NCBI GenBank assembly: GCA_009783365.1 | Contig: WRHG01000025.1 | Location: 1 to 15,280 of the forward strand | From: Clostridia bacterium | GTDB lineage: Bacteria; Bacillota_A; Clostridia; Christensenellales; Aristaeellaceae | Reading direction: 5' to 3' | DNA length: 15,280 nucleotides | Shown here: in pieces, positions 1 through 8,216 of the stretch | How the letters are laid out: the number at the start of each line of letters is the position of its first letter | Position numbering within the stretch: position 1 is the first letter of the stretch | Notes under the pieces: generated by a model | Told to the model about the DNA's origin: nothing | The model's input: only the letters and a program-made list of their open reading frames with translations | Databases searched by the model: none | Translations under genes and position numbers: made by a program

Positions 1-1
1 G

Positions 2-664
2 ACCATCACCTACGGGCAAACGGAGTGCTCCCCCGGCATGACCATGAGCCGTACGGACGATCCTCTTGAATTGCGCGTATCCACCGTGGGAAAACTACTG
101 CCTTTCACGGAGGGAAAAATCGTCAATCCGGAAACAGGCCTCGAGGCGCCTCGAAATACGCCCGGCGAAATCATCACCCGAGGTTATCACGTGATGAAAG
201 GGTACTACAAAATGCCTGAAGCCACACGGCAAGCTATTGACGAGGACGGCTGGCTGCACACGGGCGATATCGGCACGATGGATCAGGATGGTAATTTCCG
301 CATCACCGGACGTTTGAAAGACATGATCATTCGCGGCGGGGAAAACATCTACCCCAGGGAAATTGAGGAATATATGTATACACATCCCGCGATTTCGGAC
401 GTGCAAGCCGTCGGTGTTCCCGATGAAAAATACGGCGAGGCGGTCTGCGCCTGCGTGATTTTGAAAGAGGGGCGCACCGCCGCGGAAGAAGAACTGATTC
501 ACTTTGTGAAAAGCGGCCTCAGCCGGCACAAAGCGCCCCGGTATATCCTGTTTATGGATCATTTTCCCATGACAGCCAGCGGAAAAATACAAAAGTATAA
601 ACTTCGCGAGATGGGTGTTGAACGACTGGGACTTAACAATGCGGCGAGTATTGAAACCGCCTAA
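2..664 (+). CDS. Acyl-CoA synthetase (AMP-forming), C-terminal part
   Basis: This is the 3' part (220 residues) of an acyl-adenylate-forming enzyme; the start lies before the window and the reading frame is open from base 2. Such enzymes activate a carboxylic acid with ATP to an acyl-AMP and pass the acyl group to coenzyme A. The visible part starts inside the adenylation core with YGQTECSP (the A5-type aromatic-G-x-T-E motif). It continues with GWLHTGD, the hinge motif [16 protein letters not shown], and ends in the mobile C-terminal lid with TASGKIQ, whose lysine is the expected adenylation residue. These motifs fit the FadD/medium- to long-chain acyl-CoA ligase group, but the substrate cannot be read from this fragment. 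The next gene begins 36 bases downstream, so co-transcription is likely. It is a separate gene from the ligase domain fused at 4911-8216. Confidence 0.9.
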   Translation, partial: TITYGQTECSPGMTMSRTDDPLELRVSTVGKLLPFTEGKIVNPETGLEAPRNTPGEIITRGYHVMKGYYKMPEATRQAIDEDGWLHTGDIGTMDQDGNFRITGRLKDMIIRGGENIYPREIEEYMYTHPAISDVQAVGVPDEKYGEAVCACVILKEGRTAAEEELIHFVKSGLSRHKAPRYILFMDHFPMTASGKIQKYKLREMGVERLGLNNAASIETA

Positions 665-700
665 GCAGCCGCGCTTACAAAGGCAAGAGGAGAATCGTCC

Positions 701-1171
701 GTGGGCTCAAATAAGGATAAAACCAATGTGATGCGTATTCTGGATCAGAAAAAGGTTATCTATCGCCATTGTTTCTATGATGATGCGATTGTGAATGCTC
801 TGGACGCGGCCGCCTTGATGGGCAAAAACCCCGCGGAGGTCTTTAAAACCCTTGTGACTGTCGGGCGGTCTCGCGCGCATTACGTTTTTATGGTTCCGGC
901 AAACAAAGAGTTGGATTTCAAAAAAGCCGCCTCGGCAGCCGGAGAAAAATCACTGGAAATGATACCGCAAAGTGAACTGTTGCCCCTGACGGGGTATATT
1001 CATGGTGGTTGTTCCCCCATCGGAATGAAAAAAGCGTTCAAAACCTTTATTGATCAATCTGCGGATTCCATTGATGTTATTAGCTTTTCAGGAGGTCGTA
1101 CCGGCTCGCAAGTGCAAATGCCGCTTCAGGAACTGCAAAAGATTTTGCCTGTGACCCTTGCGGAGCTCTAG
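701..1171 (+). CDS. ybaK: YbaK/EbsC-type aminoacyl-tRNA deacylase
   Basis: This 156-residue protein has the size and layout of YbaK, a free-standing trans-editing enzyme that hydrolyses mischarged Cys-tRNA(Pro) in the cytoplasm. Family marks are the N-terminal helix and strand with YRHCFYDD, the segment NPAEVFKTLV whose Lys49 corresponds to the conserved catalytic lysine, the FMVPANKELD strand, and the glycine-rich GYIHGGCSPIGMKK loop. The end of the protein carries SGGRTGSQVQM, also typical. Translation starts at a GTG with an AGAGGAG ribosome site about seven bases upstream. It sits between the acyl-CoA synthetase and a vitamin B6 kinase on the same strand with short gaps, so a polycistronic message is likely, though no functional link between them is evident. 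The family is clear; the exact tRNA specificity (YbaK, ProXp or EbsC) is less certain. Confidence 0.93.
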   Translation: MGSNKDKTNVMRILDQKKVIYRHCFYDDAIVNALDAAALMGKNPAEVFKTLVTVGRSRAHYVFMVPANKELDFKKAASAAGEKSLEMIPQSELLPLTGYIHGGCSPIGMKKAFKTFIDQSADSIDVISFSGGRTGSQVQMPLQELQKILPVTLAEL

Positions 1172-1207
1172 GCGTTGGTGGTACGATTCCAACAAAGGAG
1201 GCTTGCT

Positions 1208-2074
1208 ATGCAGCGCAGCGTATTAGCAGTCCATGATCTATCCTGTGTGGGGCGCTGTTCGCTTACGGTCGCGCTTCCCATTCTTTCAGCGGCGGGCATC
1301 AATACTGCCGTCATCCCTACAACCTTGCTCAGCACCCATACTGGAGAATTTGTCGACTACACACGCTTGGATCTGAGCCATCAGCTTCTGCCAATCGCAC
1401 AACACCTGGCAAAACAGAATCTTCACTTTGATGCCTTATATAGCGGATACCTGGCTTCCAGCGATCAGGTACAAAAAATTTTGCAGATCATCGACCTGCT
1501 TGCAGACCCTTCCACCCTTCTGCTGGTGGATCCTGCCTTCGCAGATTATGGCAAAATGTACACATCGCTGGACGACTCCCATCCCAATGAAATGCGGCGT
1601 TTATGCGCCCGAGCCCATACGATTGTGCCCAACCTCACCGAAGCCGCCTTCTTACTAGGGGATGTCTACCCGGGAAACCATGTATCCCCCGCGTATGTCG
1701 GCGAATTGGCGAAAGGCCTTTCCGCGCTGGGTCCAAAAAATGTAATCATCACCGGTATTTCTTTTGAGCAATCCAGAACGGGTATTGCGGTATACCAAAA
1801 TGGGATGGAAGAGCCTGTATACAACTTCACACATCGCTGCAAAGGAACATTCCACGGCACCGGCGATGTTTACGCCAGCTTCCTGCTGGCAGCGCTGCTA
1901 AGCGGCAAACCCTTTATAGCGGCCGCAGCGCTGGCCATGGAGCTTACATACGACAGCATCCGCCTGACCCTGGCCGAAGGGCAGCCCCTGCGCTTTGGCG
2001 TACAGTTTGAACGTGTGCTCCCTAAGCTGTTGGCATCACTAGACCTATTAAACCCCATAGAGTGCGGCAACTGA
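1208..2074 (+). CDS. Pyridoxal/pyridoxamine kinase (ribokinase-like)
   Basis: This 288-residue protein is a PdxK/PdxY-type kinase that phosphorylates pyridoxal, pyridoxamine or pyridoxine in the vitamin B6 salvage pathway. It begins with SVLAVHDLSCVGRCSLT, the substrate-side motif of this family. It carries TTLLSTHTG, YSGYLAS, LLVDPAFAD and VPNLTEA in the usual order, and ends with the ribokinase signature FHGTGDVYAS, in which Asp220 is the expected catalytic base. The ATG start at 1208 is preferred because an AAAGGAGG site lies seven bases upstream; an in-frame TTG at 1175 has no such site. The PLP made downstream of this enzyme is the cofactor of the oxoamine synthase domain encoded later in the window, but the genes are far apart and on opposite strands, so this is not evidence of a link. 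PdxK and PdxY cannot be told apart here. Confidence 0.93.
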   Translation: MQRSVLAVHDLSCVGRCSLTVALPILSAAGINTAVIPTTLLSTHTGEFVDYTRLDLSHQLLPIAQHLAKQNLHFDALYSGYLASSDQVQKILQIIDLLADPSTLLLVDPAFADYGKMYTSLDDSHPNEMRRLCARAHTIVPNLTEAAFLLGDVYPGNHVSPAYVGELAKGLSALGPKNVIITGISFEQSRTGIAVYQNGMEEPVYNFTHRCKGTFHGTGDVYASFLLAALLSGKPFIAAAALAMELTYDSIRLTLAEGQPLRFGVQFERVLPKLLASLDLLNPIECGN

Positions 2075-2124
2075 AGGCCGCAGCGGCCTCCGGCTTTCCC
2101 GCCGCCTGAAAGCAGGTACGAATC

Positions 2125-2835
2125 GTGGATATCTCTTTGCACTATACCTATATGGGCGACGGTTTCCCTCTGCTCTTGCTTCACGGCAACGGAGAAAGCG
2201 TTTCGTATTTTAAGAACCAAATGGAATCCCTTTCCCGCCATGCTCGTGTGATTGCCGTTGATACCAGAGGACATGGCCTCTCCCCTCGTGGGGAAAAGCC
2301 ATTTACCCTTACGCAGTTTGCGGAGGACCTGAAGGATTTCTTGGATGAGCTGAACATTGCGCAAACAGATCTTCTCGGCTTCAGCGACGGCGGAAATATC
2401 GCTTTGCTCTTTGCCATACAACATCCACACCGGGTTCACAGGCTTGTGCTGAACGGCGCAAACTTAAATCCGTGGGGTGTTCAGCCTATTGCGCAAACGC
2501 TCATCTGCGCCTTGTTCGGGTTTGCCTGCCTGCTTTCCCCCTTTAGCGCCAAGTACAGAGCAAAAAAGGAAATGCTGGGCCTCATGGTGCTTGAACCCCG
2601 CATTTCACCGGAAGCCTTATCTCAAGTAACCAATCCAACACTGGTGATTGCGGGCACCCGCGACATCATCCGAATGCGGCACACCCGCTTCATCGCAAAG
2701 GCTTTGCCTAACGCCCAGTTTTGTCTGCTGAAAGGCGATCATTTTATCGCCAGCAAAAGGCCAGCCGCATTCAATGAGGTTGTTATCCGCTTTCTCTATA
2801 GCCGTGCAGAGAAAAGCCGCCGTTTGAAACGATGA
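2125..2835 (+). CDS. Alpha/beta hydrolase
   Basis: This 236-residue protein has the alpha/beta hydrolase fold. LLLLHGNGES forms the oxyanion-hole region after strand 3, VDTRGHGLS follows strand 4, and LLGFSDGGN is the nucleophile elbow with Ser87. Asp180 in AGTRDIIR and His206 in KGDHFI complete a plausible catalytic triad. The cap between residues 110 and 165 is short, with a hydrophobic stretch around residues 120-140 that probably shapes a lipid-like or other apolar substrate pocket. No secretion signal is seen. The start is a GTG with a weak AGCAGG site eight bases upstream; the next in-frame ATG (2152) would remove the first strand, so GTG is preferred. It lies 50 bases after the B6 kinase and is the last gene of the plus-strand run. 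Substrate unknown. Confidence 0.88.
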   Translation: MDISLHYTYMGDGFPLLLLHGNGESVSYFKNQMESLSRHARVIAVDTRGHGLSPRGEKPFTLTQFAEDLKDFLDELNIAQTDLLGFSDGGNIALLFAIQHPHRVHRLVLNGANLNPWGVQPIAQTLICALFGFACLLSPFSAKYRAKKEMLGLMVLEPRISPEALSQVTNPTLVIAGTRDIIRMRHTRFIAKALPNAQFCLLKGDHFIASKRPAAFNEVVIRFLYSRAEKSRRLKR

Positions 2836-2891
2836 ATGAGGCTAAAAATTTATATTTTCATAACGTAGCCGAATCGCCTTGCTCTTTGTCG

Positions 2892-3947
2892 CTATTGCAC
2901 CGGCTTGCCGCAGGCCTGGCAGAACTTTGAACCTGCCTCCAACGTTGCGCCGCATGCGCCGCAGCTTGTAGAAGCATTCTGTTGCGCGCCGCATGCGGGA
3001 CAGAACTTGCTGTCGGCGGCGATAGCCTGACCGCAAGCCGCGCATGCTGCCATAGAGGTTGCAGGGGCTTGGGCTTGAGGAACGCTGCCCGCGTTCATGC
3101 TTTGGGCAAACATCTGGCCCATGGCCGCCCCGGCGCCCATGCCGACGCCCATGCCCGCCATGCCGCCGGGGTTGCTGGCGGCCTCACGCATGGCTTCCGC
3201 CGCCTGAAACTGAGCATACTTGTTCAAGTCGCCAACCACGCCCATGGATGTACGCTTATCGATGGATTTTTCCACTTCTTCCGGCAAGCTGATGTTTTCA
3301 ATCACAAAGCTGCATAGTTGCAATCCCAGGGCCTCTACCCTGGAACCCAAGGTTTGAAGCGCGTATTGGCCCAATTCATCGTAATTGGCCGCCAAATCCA
3401 GCGCAGGAATCTTGCTCTGCGCGATGGCGTCGCTGAGTCCGGAAACCAGCGTACGGGTGATCTGTCCCTCCACGCCGTCCACAGTAAACAACCCGCTTGT
3501 GCCAAAGACCTCTTTCAGGAATACGGTTGGATCCTTCACCTTAAAGGAGTAAATACCGAAAGCGCGGATACGGATCATGCCGAACTCGCTGTCACGCATC
3601 ATTACAGGATTGCTGGTGCCCCACTTTACATCCAAAAATTGCTTTGTGTTAATAAAGTATAAGTCACTTTTAAAGGGAGAGTTAAAGCCGAACTTCCAAC
3701 TCTTCAGCGCGGTCATGACCGGCATATTTTGTGTGGACAACTCATAGCGGCCCGGCGTAAAGATATCCGCGAGCTGTCCTTCGTTTACAAAGACGGCCTC
3801 CTGGCTTTCTCTCACGGTGAGCTGCGCGCCCATCATGATCTCTTTGCCGTTCATGTCGTAACGATACACCATGGTGTTCGCGGAGTCGTCCGTCCATTCA
3901 ATCACATCAATGAGCTGGCTGGTGATAATGTTTTTAATGATACCCAT
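2892..3947 (-). CDS. SPFH-domain protein with double zinc ribbon (YdjI-like)
   Basis: This 351-residue protein matches the bacterial SPFH family that includes Bacillus YdjI (often named virion core protein-like). The N-terminal half has the typical opening MGIIKNII and DVIEWTDD, the motif LTVRESQEAVFVNEG, then TPGRYELST and SFKVKDP. A flexible Gly/Met/Ala-rich linker follows at about 258-300. The C-terminus holds two CxxC-x10-CxxC ribbons: Cys302/305/316/319 and Cys329/332/343/346. No transmembrane segment is apparent. In Bacillus this family is encoded with PspA-like envelope-stress proteins, which suggests a membrane-associated scaffold role, but its biochemical function is not established. 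An AGGGG ribosome site precedes the ATG. The gene follows the receiver-like gene by 32 bases and probably shares its promoter. Confidence 0.9.
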   Translation of the reverse strand: MGIIKNIITSQLIDVIEWTDDSANTMVYRYDMNGKEIMMGAQLTVRESQEAVFVNEGQLADIFTPGRYELSTQNMPVMTALKSWKFGFNSPFKSDLYFINTKQFLDVKWGTSNPVMMRDSEFGMIRIRAFGIYSFKVKDPTVFLKEVFGTSGLFTVDGVEGQITRTLVSGLSDAIAQSKIPALDLAANYDELGQYALQTLGSRVEALGLQLCSFVIENISLPEEVEKSIDKRTSMGVVGDLNKYAQFQAAEAMREAASNPGGMAGMGVGMGAGAAMGQMFAQSMNAGSVPQAQAPATSMAACAACGQAIAADSKFCPACGAQQNASTSCGACGATLEAGSKFCQACGKPVQ

Positions 3948-3979
3948 GTCTTTTTCCCCTTTTCCTATTCTAATACTTA

Positions 3980-4783
3980 TTACACTTGGTGTTCTTCCGC
4001 CGCAAAAGCCGTCAGGCTGTCCATCCTTCTAATCTCGGCAAGTTTCATGGACAGCCCAAGACAATCCTCAATCTGTTCCAATACATCCTGTATAAATCCC
4101 AGCGCCTGCTCGGGTTCCAACTCCTCGCCATTCCAACATTCCGGTTTGGAAGAAACCATGACCCGAACTTCCTTTGGCGACAAAACGGCCGGATAAAACC
4201 GCAAATAGTCGTGCTCCTGCCCAAAAAAGTTCCGCAGGGCCACCTCCAAACGATCGCTTCCATAATGCCAACGTTCTGCGATAAAACTATTGCCCTGCGG
4301 TATGTGGAGGCGAACATATAAACGGGGCGAATCAGCTCTTTCGTCGCAGCGAAGCAGCCTGTGATTGGCCAGGATGGACTTTTTTGTTGGCGCCATACCG
4401 CATAAGAGCTTTTTGATCCATCTTTCCCTGGCCAACTGAAAACGGTGAATCCGGTCCATGTCGTCATTGGAATTATCGGCATGCAACTGCGCGAGCAACT
4501 GATAAACTTCCTTGCAGACAGCCCATTGCGCGTCTGCGTCATCGGCGATTTCAAAAATAGGCATCGTTGGGTTGGTTTCGTTTAAGCTGCCGATCAACGA
4601 TTCGAACGCAGGATGATCATCCAAGGCGATCGCATCAATCTGGTGCTTTTTCATACTCTCCATTGCTTCATCCACGCTCTCGCGGATGCGTGGAGGCTTG
4701 AAGCCCATGGCTTCCCATCCTTCCATAGCGGTAAACATGTCTTGCACTCGCGGCTCTTTGGTAACCACCAGCAGTCTATACAT
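3980..4783 (-). CDS. Receiver-like protein, YesN-type without AraC domain
   Basis: This 267-residue protein resembles the N-terminal part of YesN-family response regulators. The start MYRLLVVTKEP aligns by eye with the usual MYKVLIVDDEP, GWEAMGF matches the WEALGF turn of that family, and DAIALDDHPA falls where the phospho-acceptor aspartate lies (Asp55 or Asp56). The usual acidic pair is replaced by Thr8-Lys9, so normal Mg-dependent phosphorylation is doubtful. Residues 115-130 (FQLARERWIKKLLCG) match the linker helix after the receiver in YesN proteins, followed by the start of the middle domain. No AraC helix-turn-helix follows; the protein ends with helices at about 224-262. The ATG has a GGAGGTG site and a clear promoter upstream. 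It is probably a signal-responsive or protein-binding module working with the SPFH protein encoded next. Function unknown. Confidence 0.8.
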   Translation of the reverse strand: MYRLLVVTKEPRVQDMFTAMEGWEAMGFKPPRIRESVDEAMESMKKHQIDAIALDDHPAFESLIGSLNETNPTMPIFEIADDADAQWAVCKEVYQLLAQLHADNSNDDMDRIHRFQLARERWIKKLLCGMAPTKKSILANHRLLRCDERADSPRLYVRLHIPQGNSFIAERWHYGSDRLEVALRNFFGQEHDYLRFYPAVLSPKEVRVMVSSKPECWNGEELEPEQALGFIQDVLEQIEDCLGLSMKLAEIRRMDSLTAFAAEEHQV

Positions 4784-4823
4784 GCCCGCACCTCCACGTC
4801 ATGATGTTTATGGTACATGCATC

Positions 4824-4852
4824 ATTATACTCATATGGCCCTAAAATTACAA
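4824..4852 (-). promoter_or_regulatory. Promoter for the receiver-like/SPFH operon
   Basis: On the minus strand TTGTAA (4852-4847) and a perfect TATAAT (4829-4824) are separated by 17 bases. The predicted start of transcription, near 4817, gives a leader of about 34 bases ahead of the ATG at 4783 with its GGAGGTG site. This fits a sigma-A promoter serving the two genes downstream. It also implies that this operon is transcribed separately from the fusion gene that ends at 4911. Confidence 0.7.
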
Positions 4853-4910
4853 TATTTCGCGGAATTTAGATCATCGTGAGTAAAACCAACCGTTTTCATG
4901 GGATTGTCCG

Positions 4911-7900
4911 CTACACCGCCTTCCTTGGCAGCGTGATGTCCAGCTCGCTTGCCAGCTCTACCAACGTATCCAAGGCGGTTATGATTTGCTCGGGCTTATG
5001 CTCACTGATGACGCAGAAACGGAGCCGCGCTTTGTTTTTAGGTACTGCCGGATACACAGCCGGCGGCACGAAAACCCCTCTTTCCCGCAGCTTGTTGCTT
5101 AACAAAAAGGCGTCTTCATCCAAACCTACCATCACGGGGATAATTGCGGAATGCCTGGCCAAGCAAATATCCAAATGGCGCTGTTCCGCTTCTCGTACAA
5201 AGGTGTCAATGTTACGCTGGATGGCTTGCATGATAGCGGGTTCACTCCTGAGCAACCGGATGGCGCGGAGGGTGGCCGCCGCCAAAGGCGGCGAAATGCC
5301 GACGCTGAACACAAATCCCGGCAAGTTGTAACGCATGTACTCAATAATGGCTTTTGGCCCGGCTAAATATCCCCCGCAAGTCCCCAAGCCCTTGGATAGC
5401 GTACCCATTTTAATATCAATATCATCGGGCTCCAAATGGAAATACTCATCCACACCGGCGCCGGTTTCGCCGATTACGCAAGCGCTGTGCGCCTCGTCCA
5501 CCAGTAAAAAACAACCATACTTTTTCTTCAGCGCCACAAATTCAGGCACATCCGCGATATCTCCATCCATGCTATAAGCGCCTTCAATGATGATCAGCAC
5601 CTTAGCAAAATGATCCCGCTGGGTGCGAAGAATGCTTTCCAGCGCGGCATGGTCATTATGCGGAAAAGGTTTTGCCGTGGCAAGGCTCAACCTGCATCCC
5701 TGCTCAATAGAGTTATGCGCCAGGGCGTCATAGACAATCAAGTCGTCGCGTCCGCAGAAATTTCCAACGAGCGTCACATTGGTAGAGTGCCCGCCCACAA
5801 GCACCAGAGCGCTTTCAGCGTGTTTCCAATCCGCTATTTCCCGTTCCAGCTCTTGGTAGAGAGGTGTTTCACCCGCCAGTAAACGGCTGCCGCTGGCACT
5901 GGTGCCATACTGGTCAATCGCTTTTTTAGCGGCTTCCTGAACCTCCGGATGACCACTCATACCAACATAATTATAGCTTCCGAAATTCAGCACTTCCCGG
6001 CCTTCCATCAGGCTTTTGTCCAGCAGCGGTGTGTCGTGACATACAAAGTAAGGATTTTCGACACCCTCGGTCAGCAATGCTTGCTGCCGCTGAAAAAAAG
6101 CCTGAAACTCCGGTGATTCCTCAAAACGGGTAATGGGGCTCGCCTCATCATTGATCTTGCGACGGGCAACATTCTCGTAGGCGACATTGCCGTTGATCTT
6201 ATCAAACAGCAACGCGCTTAAGTCGTTCACCGTGGTACATCGCCCATATTCCTCCACGGGAATCAACACGTTGAAAAGCTCTTCCACCTTCAATGAAATG
6301 GAGAGTACCTGGAGGCTGTCGCCCCCCAACTCATCAATAAAATGAGCATTGGCGTCCAAGGTGTCTTCCGCAATATCCAGCGCCTCCGCATAAAGGGCGG
6401 AAACCTTGCGCTTGATTTCGCCTATGGGCATCCCTGTGGGCTGAACCTCCGTAACCTGTATTTCGGCAAGAGGCGGCTCCGGTATCGCCTCTCGCCTTCT
6501 GGAAAGGCTCAGTTCCAAATAAGCAATGGTTTTATTCTGTATGCGCTCCTTAAGTTCAACCCGTTTTACCTTGATCCCGTTGACCAGGGGCAGGTTCTCC
6601 GGCGTTACCAATACCCGGGTCAGACGCTTTATCGCGGATTGTTTCTCATTAATTTGCATCACGCGGTTAAGGATACCCTCCAAAAACGCTTCATCCTTAT
6701 AGTGCTCGCCAACGTTTAATATCAGGGTGATATCCTCATATTTTTGATCTTTCCCGGCTTTTTTAACGCCCAGCACCGAATACTGTTCTACGCCTTCCAG
6801 CACGGCAAAAACACCTTCCAATTCGTCCGGATGCACGTTTTCTCCGGACTCATTGATGATGATATCCTTGCAGCGGCCTTCCACAAAGACCCGGCCATCC
6901 ATAGTGAGGCGAACAATATCGCCGGTGGAATACCAGCCGCCCTCCAGTACGTCCGGCGACAGCAATTGTCCGTCCACCATGCGCCCGGTATGGATGGACG
7001 CACCCTGGATCAACATTTCGCCGCGTCTTCCGGTGGCGTCGTTTTGGTGAATCCGATACTGTATGTTTCGCAATGGTTTTCCCACAGAACCGGACACCCG
7101 CTTGCGAAGGTTCATGGATAATTCCATGCTGGTAATGGATGTTTCCGTCATGCCGAAACCGCAAAGCGTATAATAACCCAAGGCATTTAGCAACTTCAGG
7201 TGCTCGCTGGGCGTATGGCTTCCGCCAAGAATAATCACGCGAATCTGGCTGCCCAGTGCGTTGCCGGTAATGCTCTTGAAAAGAACCTTCTCCGCCAGCC
7301 ACAAGCCGAAAATGGGCATCAACGTCTGAACACCTAGGCTTAGACCCTTCATGATATAAAACATGCCCTTTTTCAATTTGCTTTCTTTAGCAAGCTTTTT
7401 TTGGATGGTGGTACATAGGTTGTTTGCCAGCAGCGGCACGGCAACCAGCATCTCTACGTTGCAGCGGCGGATCGTTTCCACGATGGTTGCGGGCGCTCTA
7501 TCTTTTAAAAACACATTGGTGTATCCGACAAACCCTATCCACAACAGATTGGCAAAAAGGCCCAGCACATGATGGAAGGGAAGAAAAGCGAGTATGCGCG
7601 AACTCTTGTCTATGATGATACGGGCATTATCGTTATAAACGATCAGGCAGCTAAGCGCCTGTTCCGCAACAGAGCGGCCGTTGTACACATAAATACGGCT
7701 GGTACCTGTGGTTCCGCTGGTGCATAGCGCCACAGCGTCCGCGTAATCCGGTATAAAGCTTTCCACTGCGGGCGCAGCAAACAGGTCCGAAGCCCTGACA
7801 ATTTGGACGTTCTCCAACCTTCGCTCCTTTGTTGTCACCATCACGGAACATCCTGCCTGCTTCAACAAATGAGCGATCATTTCATCTGAAAGTGATATAT

Positions 7901-8216
7901 CCAGCGCCAAAACATTGTATCCCGCCTGAAGCAGCCCCCAAAACACGGGGAACCACTCCTTGCAGGTATCCATTGAGATGCCGACAAATTCTCCTTTTTG
8001 GTCCTGGCCGATAACGCCGCGCAAATAAGCGGCGTAGTTCCTGGTCATCTCACGGTATCCGGCATAGGTGATAATCCGCTCCCGACCGTCCACCAGTTCA
8101 ATGGCGGCAGGTTCATCCTCATGGGCGCAAGTCAACTCAAAAAGGTTGCAGAGGCTCATGTTCTCCCGCAATAACCTGCCTTGTTCATTCATGTCTTGTC
8201 TTCCCATGTGACTCAT
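4911..8216 (-). CDS. Acyl-AMP ligase / ACP / alpha-oxoamine synthase fusion
   Basis: This 1101-residue cytoplasmic protein joins three activities. Residues 20-570 are an AMP-dependent acyl ligase: P-loop CTSGTTGTSR (165-174), GFGMTETS (353-360), GWYSTGD (427-433), hinge GRCKDIII (447-454) and a C-terminal lid with NGIKVKR (Lys549). Residues 600-675 are an acyl carrier protein with the phosphopantetheine serine in GGDSL (Ser634). Residues 700-1101 are a fold-type I PLP enzyme of the alpha-oxoamine synthase family (BioF, Kbl, serine palmitoyltransferase): NFGSYNYVG, GTSASGSRLLAG, AHNS (His834), LVDEAH (Asp907, His910) and TLSKGLG with the PLP lysine Lys942. The expected reaction is fatty acid plus ATP to acyl-ACP, then decarboxylative condensation with an amino acid to a 2-amino-3-ketone. 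It overlaps the dehydrogenase stop by ATGA. The ATG at 8207 (Met4) has better spacing from AAAGGA than the one at 8216, so the start may be nine bases later. Amino acid and acyl length are unknown. Confidence 0.92.
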   Translation of the reverse strand: MSHMGRQDMNEQGRLLRENMSLCNLFELTCAHEDEPAAIELVDGRERIITYAGYREMTRNYAAYLRGVIGQDQKGEFVGISMDTCKEWFPVFWGLLQAGYNVLALDISLSDEMIAHLLKQAGCSVMVTTKERRLENVQIVRASDLFAAPAVESFIPDYADAVALCTSGTTGTSRIYVYNGRSVAEQALSCLIVYNDNARIIIDKSSRILAFLPFHHVLGLFANLLWIGFVGYTNVFLKDRAPATIVETIRRCNVEMLVAVPLLANNLCTTIQKKLAKESKLKKGMFYIMKGLSLGVQTLMPIFGLWLAEKVLFKSITGNALGSQIRVIILGGSHTPSEHLKLLNALGYYTLCGFGMTETSITSMELSMNLRKRVSGSVGKPLRNIQYRIHQNDATGRRGEMLIQGASIHTGRMVDGQLLSPDVLEGGWYSTGDIVRLTMDGRVFVEGRCKDIIINESGENVHPDELEGVFAVLEGVEQYSVLGVKKAGKDQKYEDITLILNVGEHYKDEAFLEGILNRVMQINEKQSAIKRLTRVLVTPENLPLVNGIKVKRVELKERIQNKTIAYLELSLSRRREAIPEPPLAEIQVTEVQPTGMPIGEIKRKVSALYAEALDIAEDTLDANAHFIDELGGDSLQVLSISLKVEELFNVLIPVEEYGRCTTVNDLSALLFDKINGNVAYENVARRKINDEASPITRFEESPEFQAFFQRQQALLTEGVENPYFVCHDTPLLDKSLMEGREVLNFGSYNYVGMSGHPEVQEAAKKAIDQYGTSASGSRLLAGETPLYQELEREIADWKHAESALVLVGGHSTNVTLVGNFCGRDDLIVYDALAHNSIEQGCRLSLATAKPFPHNDHAALESILRTQRDHFAKVLIIIEGAYSMDGDIADVPEFVALKKKYGCFLLVDEAHSACVIGETGAGVDEYFHLEPDDIDIKMGTLSKGLGTCGGYLAGPKAIIEYMRYNLPGFVFSVGISPPLAAATLRAIRLLRSEPAIMQAIQRNIDTFVREAEQRHLDICLARHSAIIPVMVGLDEDAFLLSNKLRERGVFVPPAVYPAVPKNKARLRFCVISEHKPEQIITALDTLVELASELDITLPRKAV

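Noticed and set aside
2075..2089. Small hairpin AGGCCG-CAG-CGGCCT after the B6 kinase gene
   Set aside because: A six-base-pair stem without a T-run; too small to call a terminator or regulatory element.
2839..2870. Possible bidirectional terminator between the hydrolase and SPFH genes
   Set aside because: GGCTA and TAGCC arms enclose an A/T-rich segment, but the stem is short and interrupted and no clear T-run follows.
4860..4910. AAAACCAACCGTTTT inverted repeat after the fusion gene as a terminator
   Set aside because: The five-base A/T-rich stem is too weak and no G/C-rich part or T-run is present.
6342..7121. Open frames of about 125 codons opposite the fusion gene
   Set aside because: They lie antisense inside a well-supported coding region, lack ribosome sites and show no recognisable protein features.
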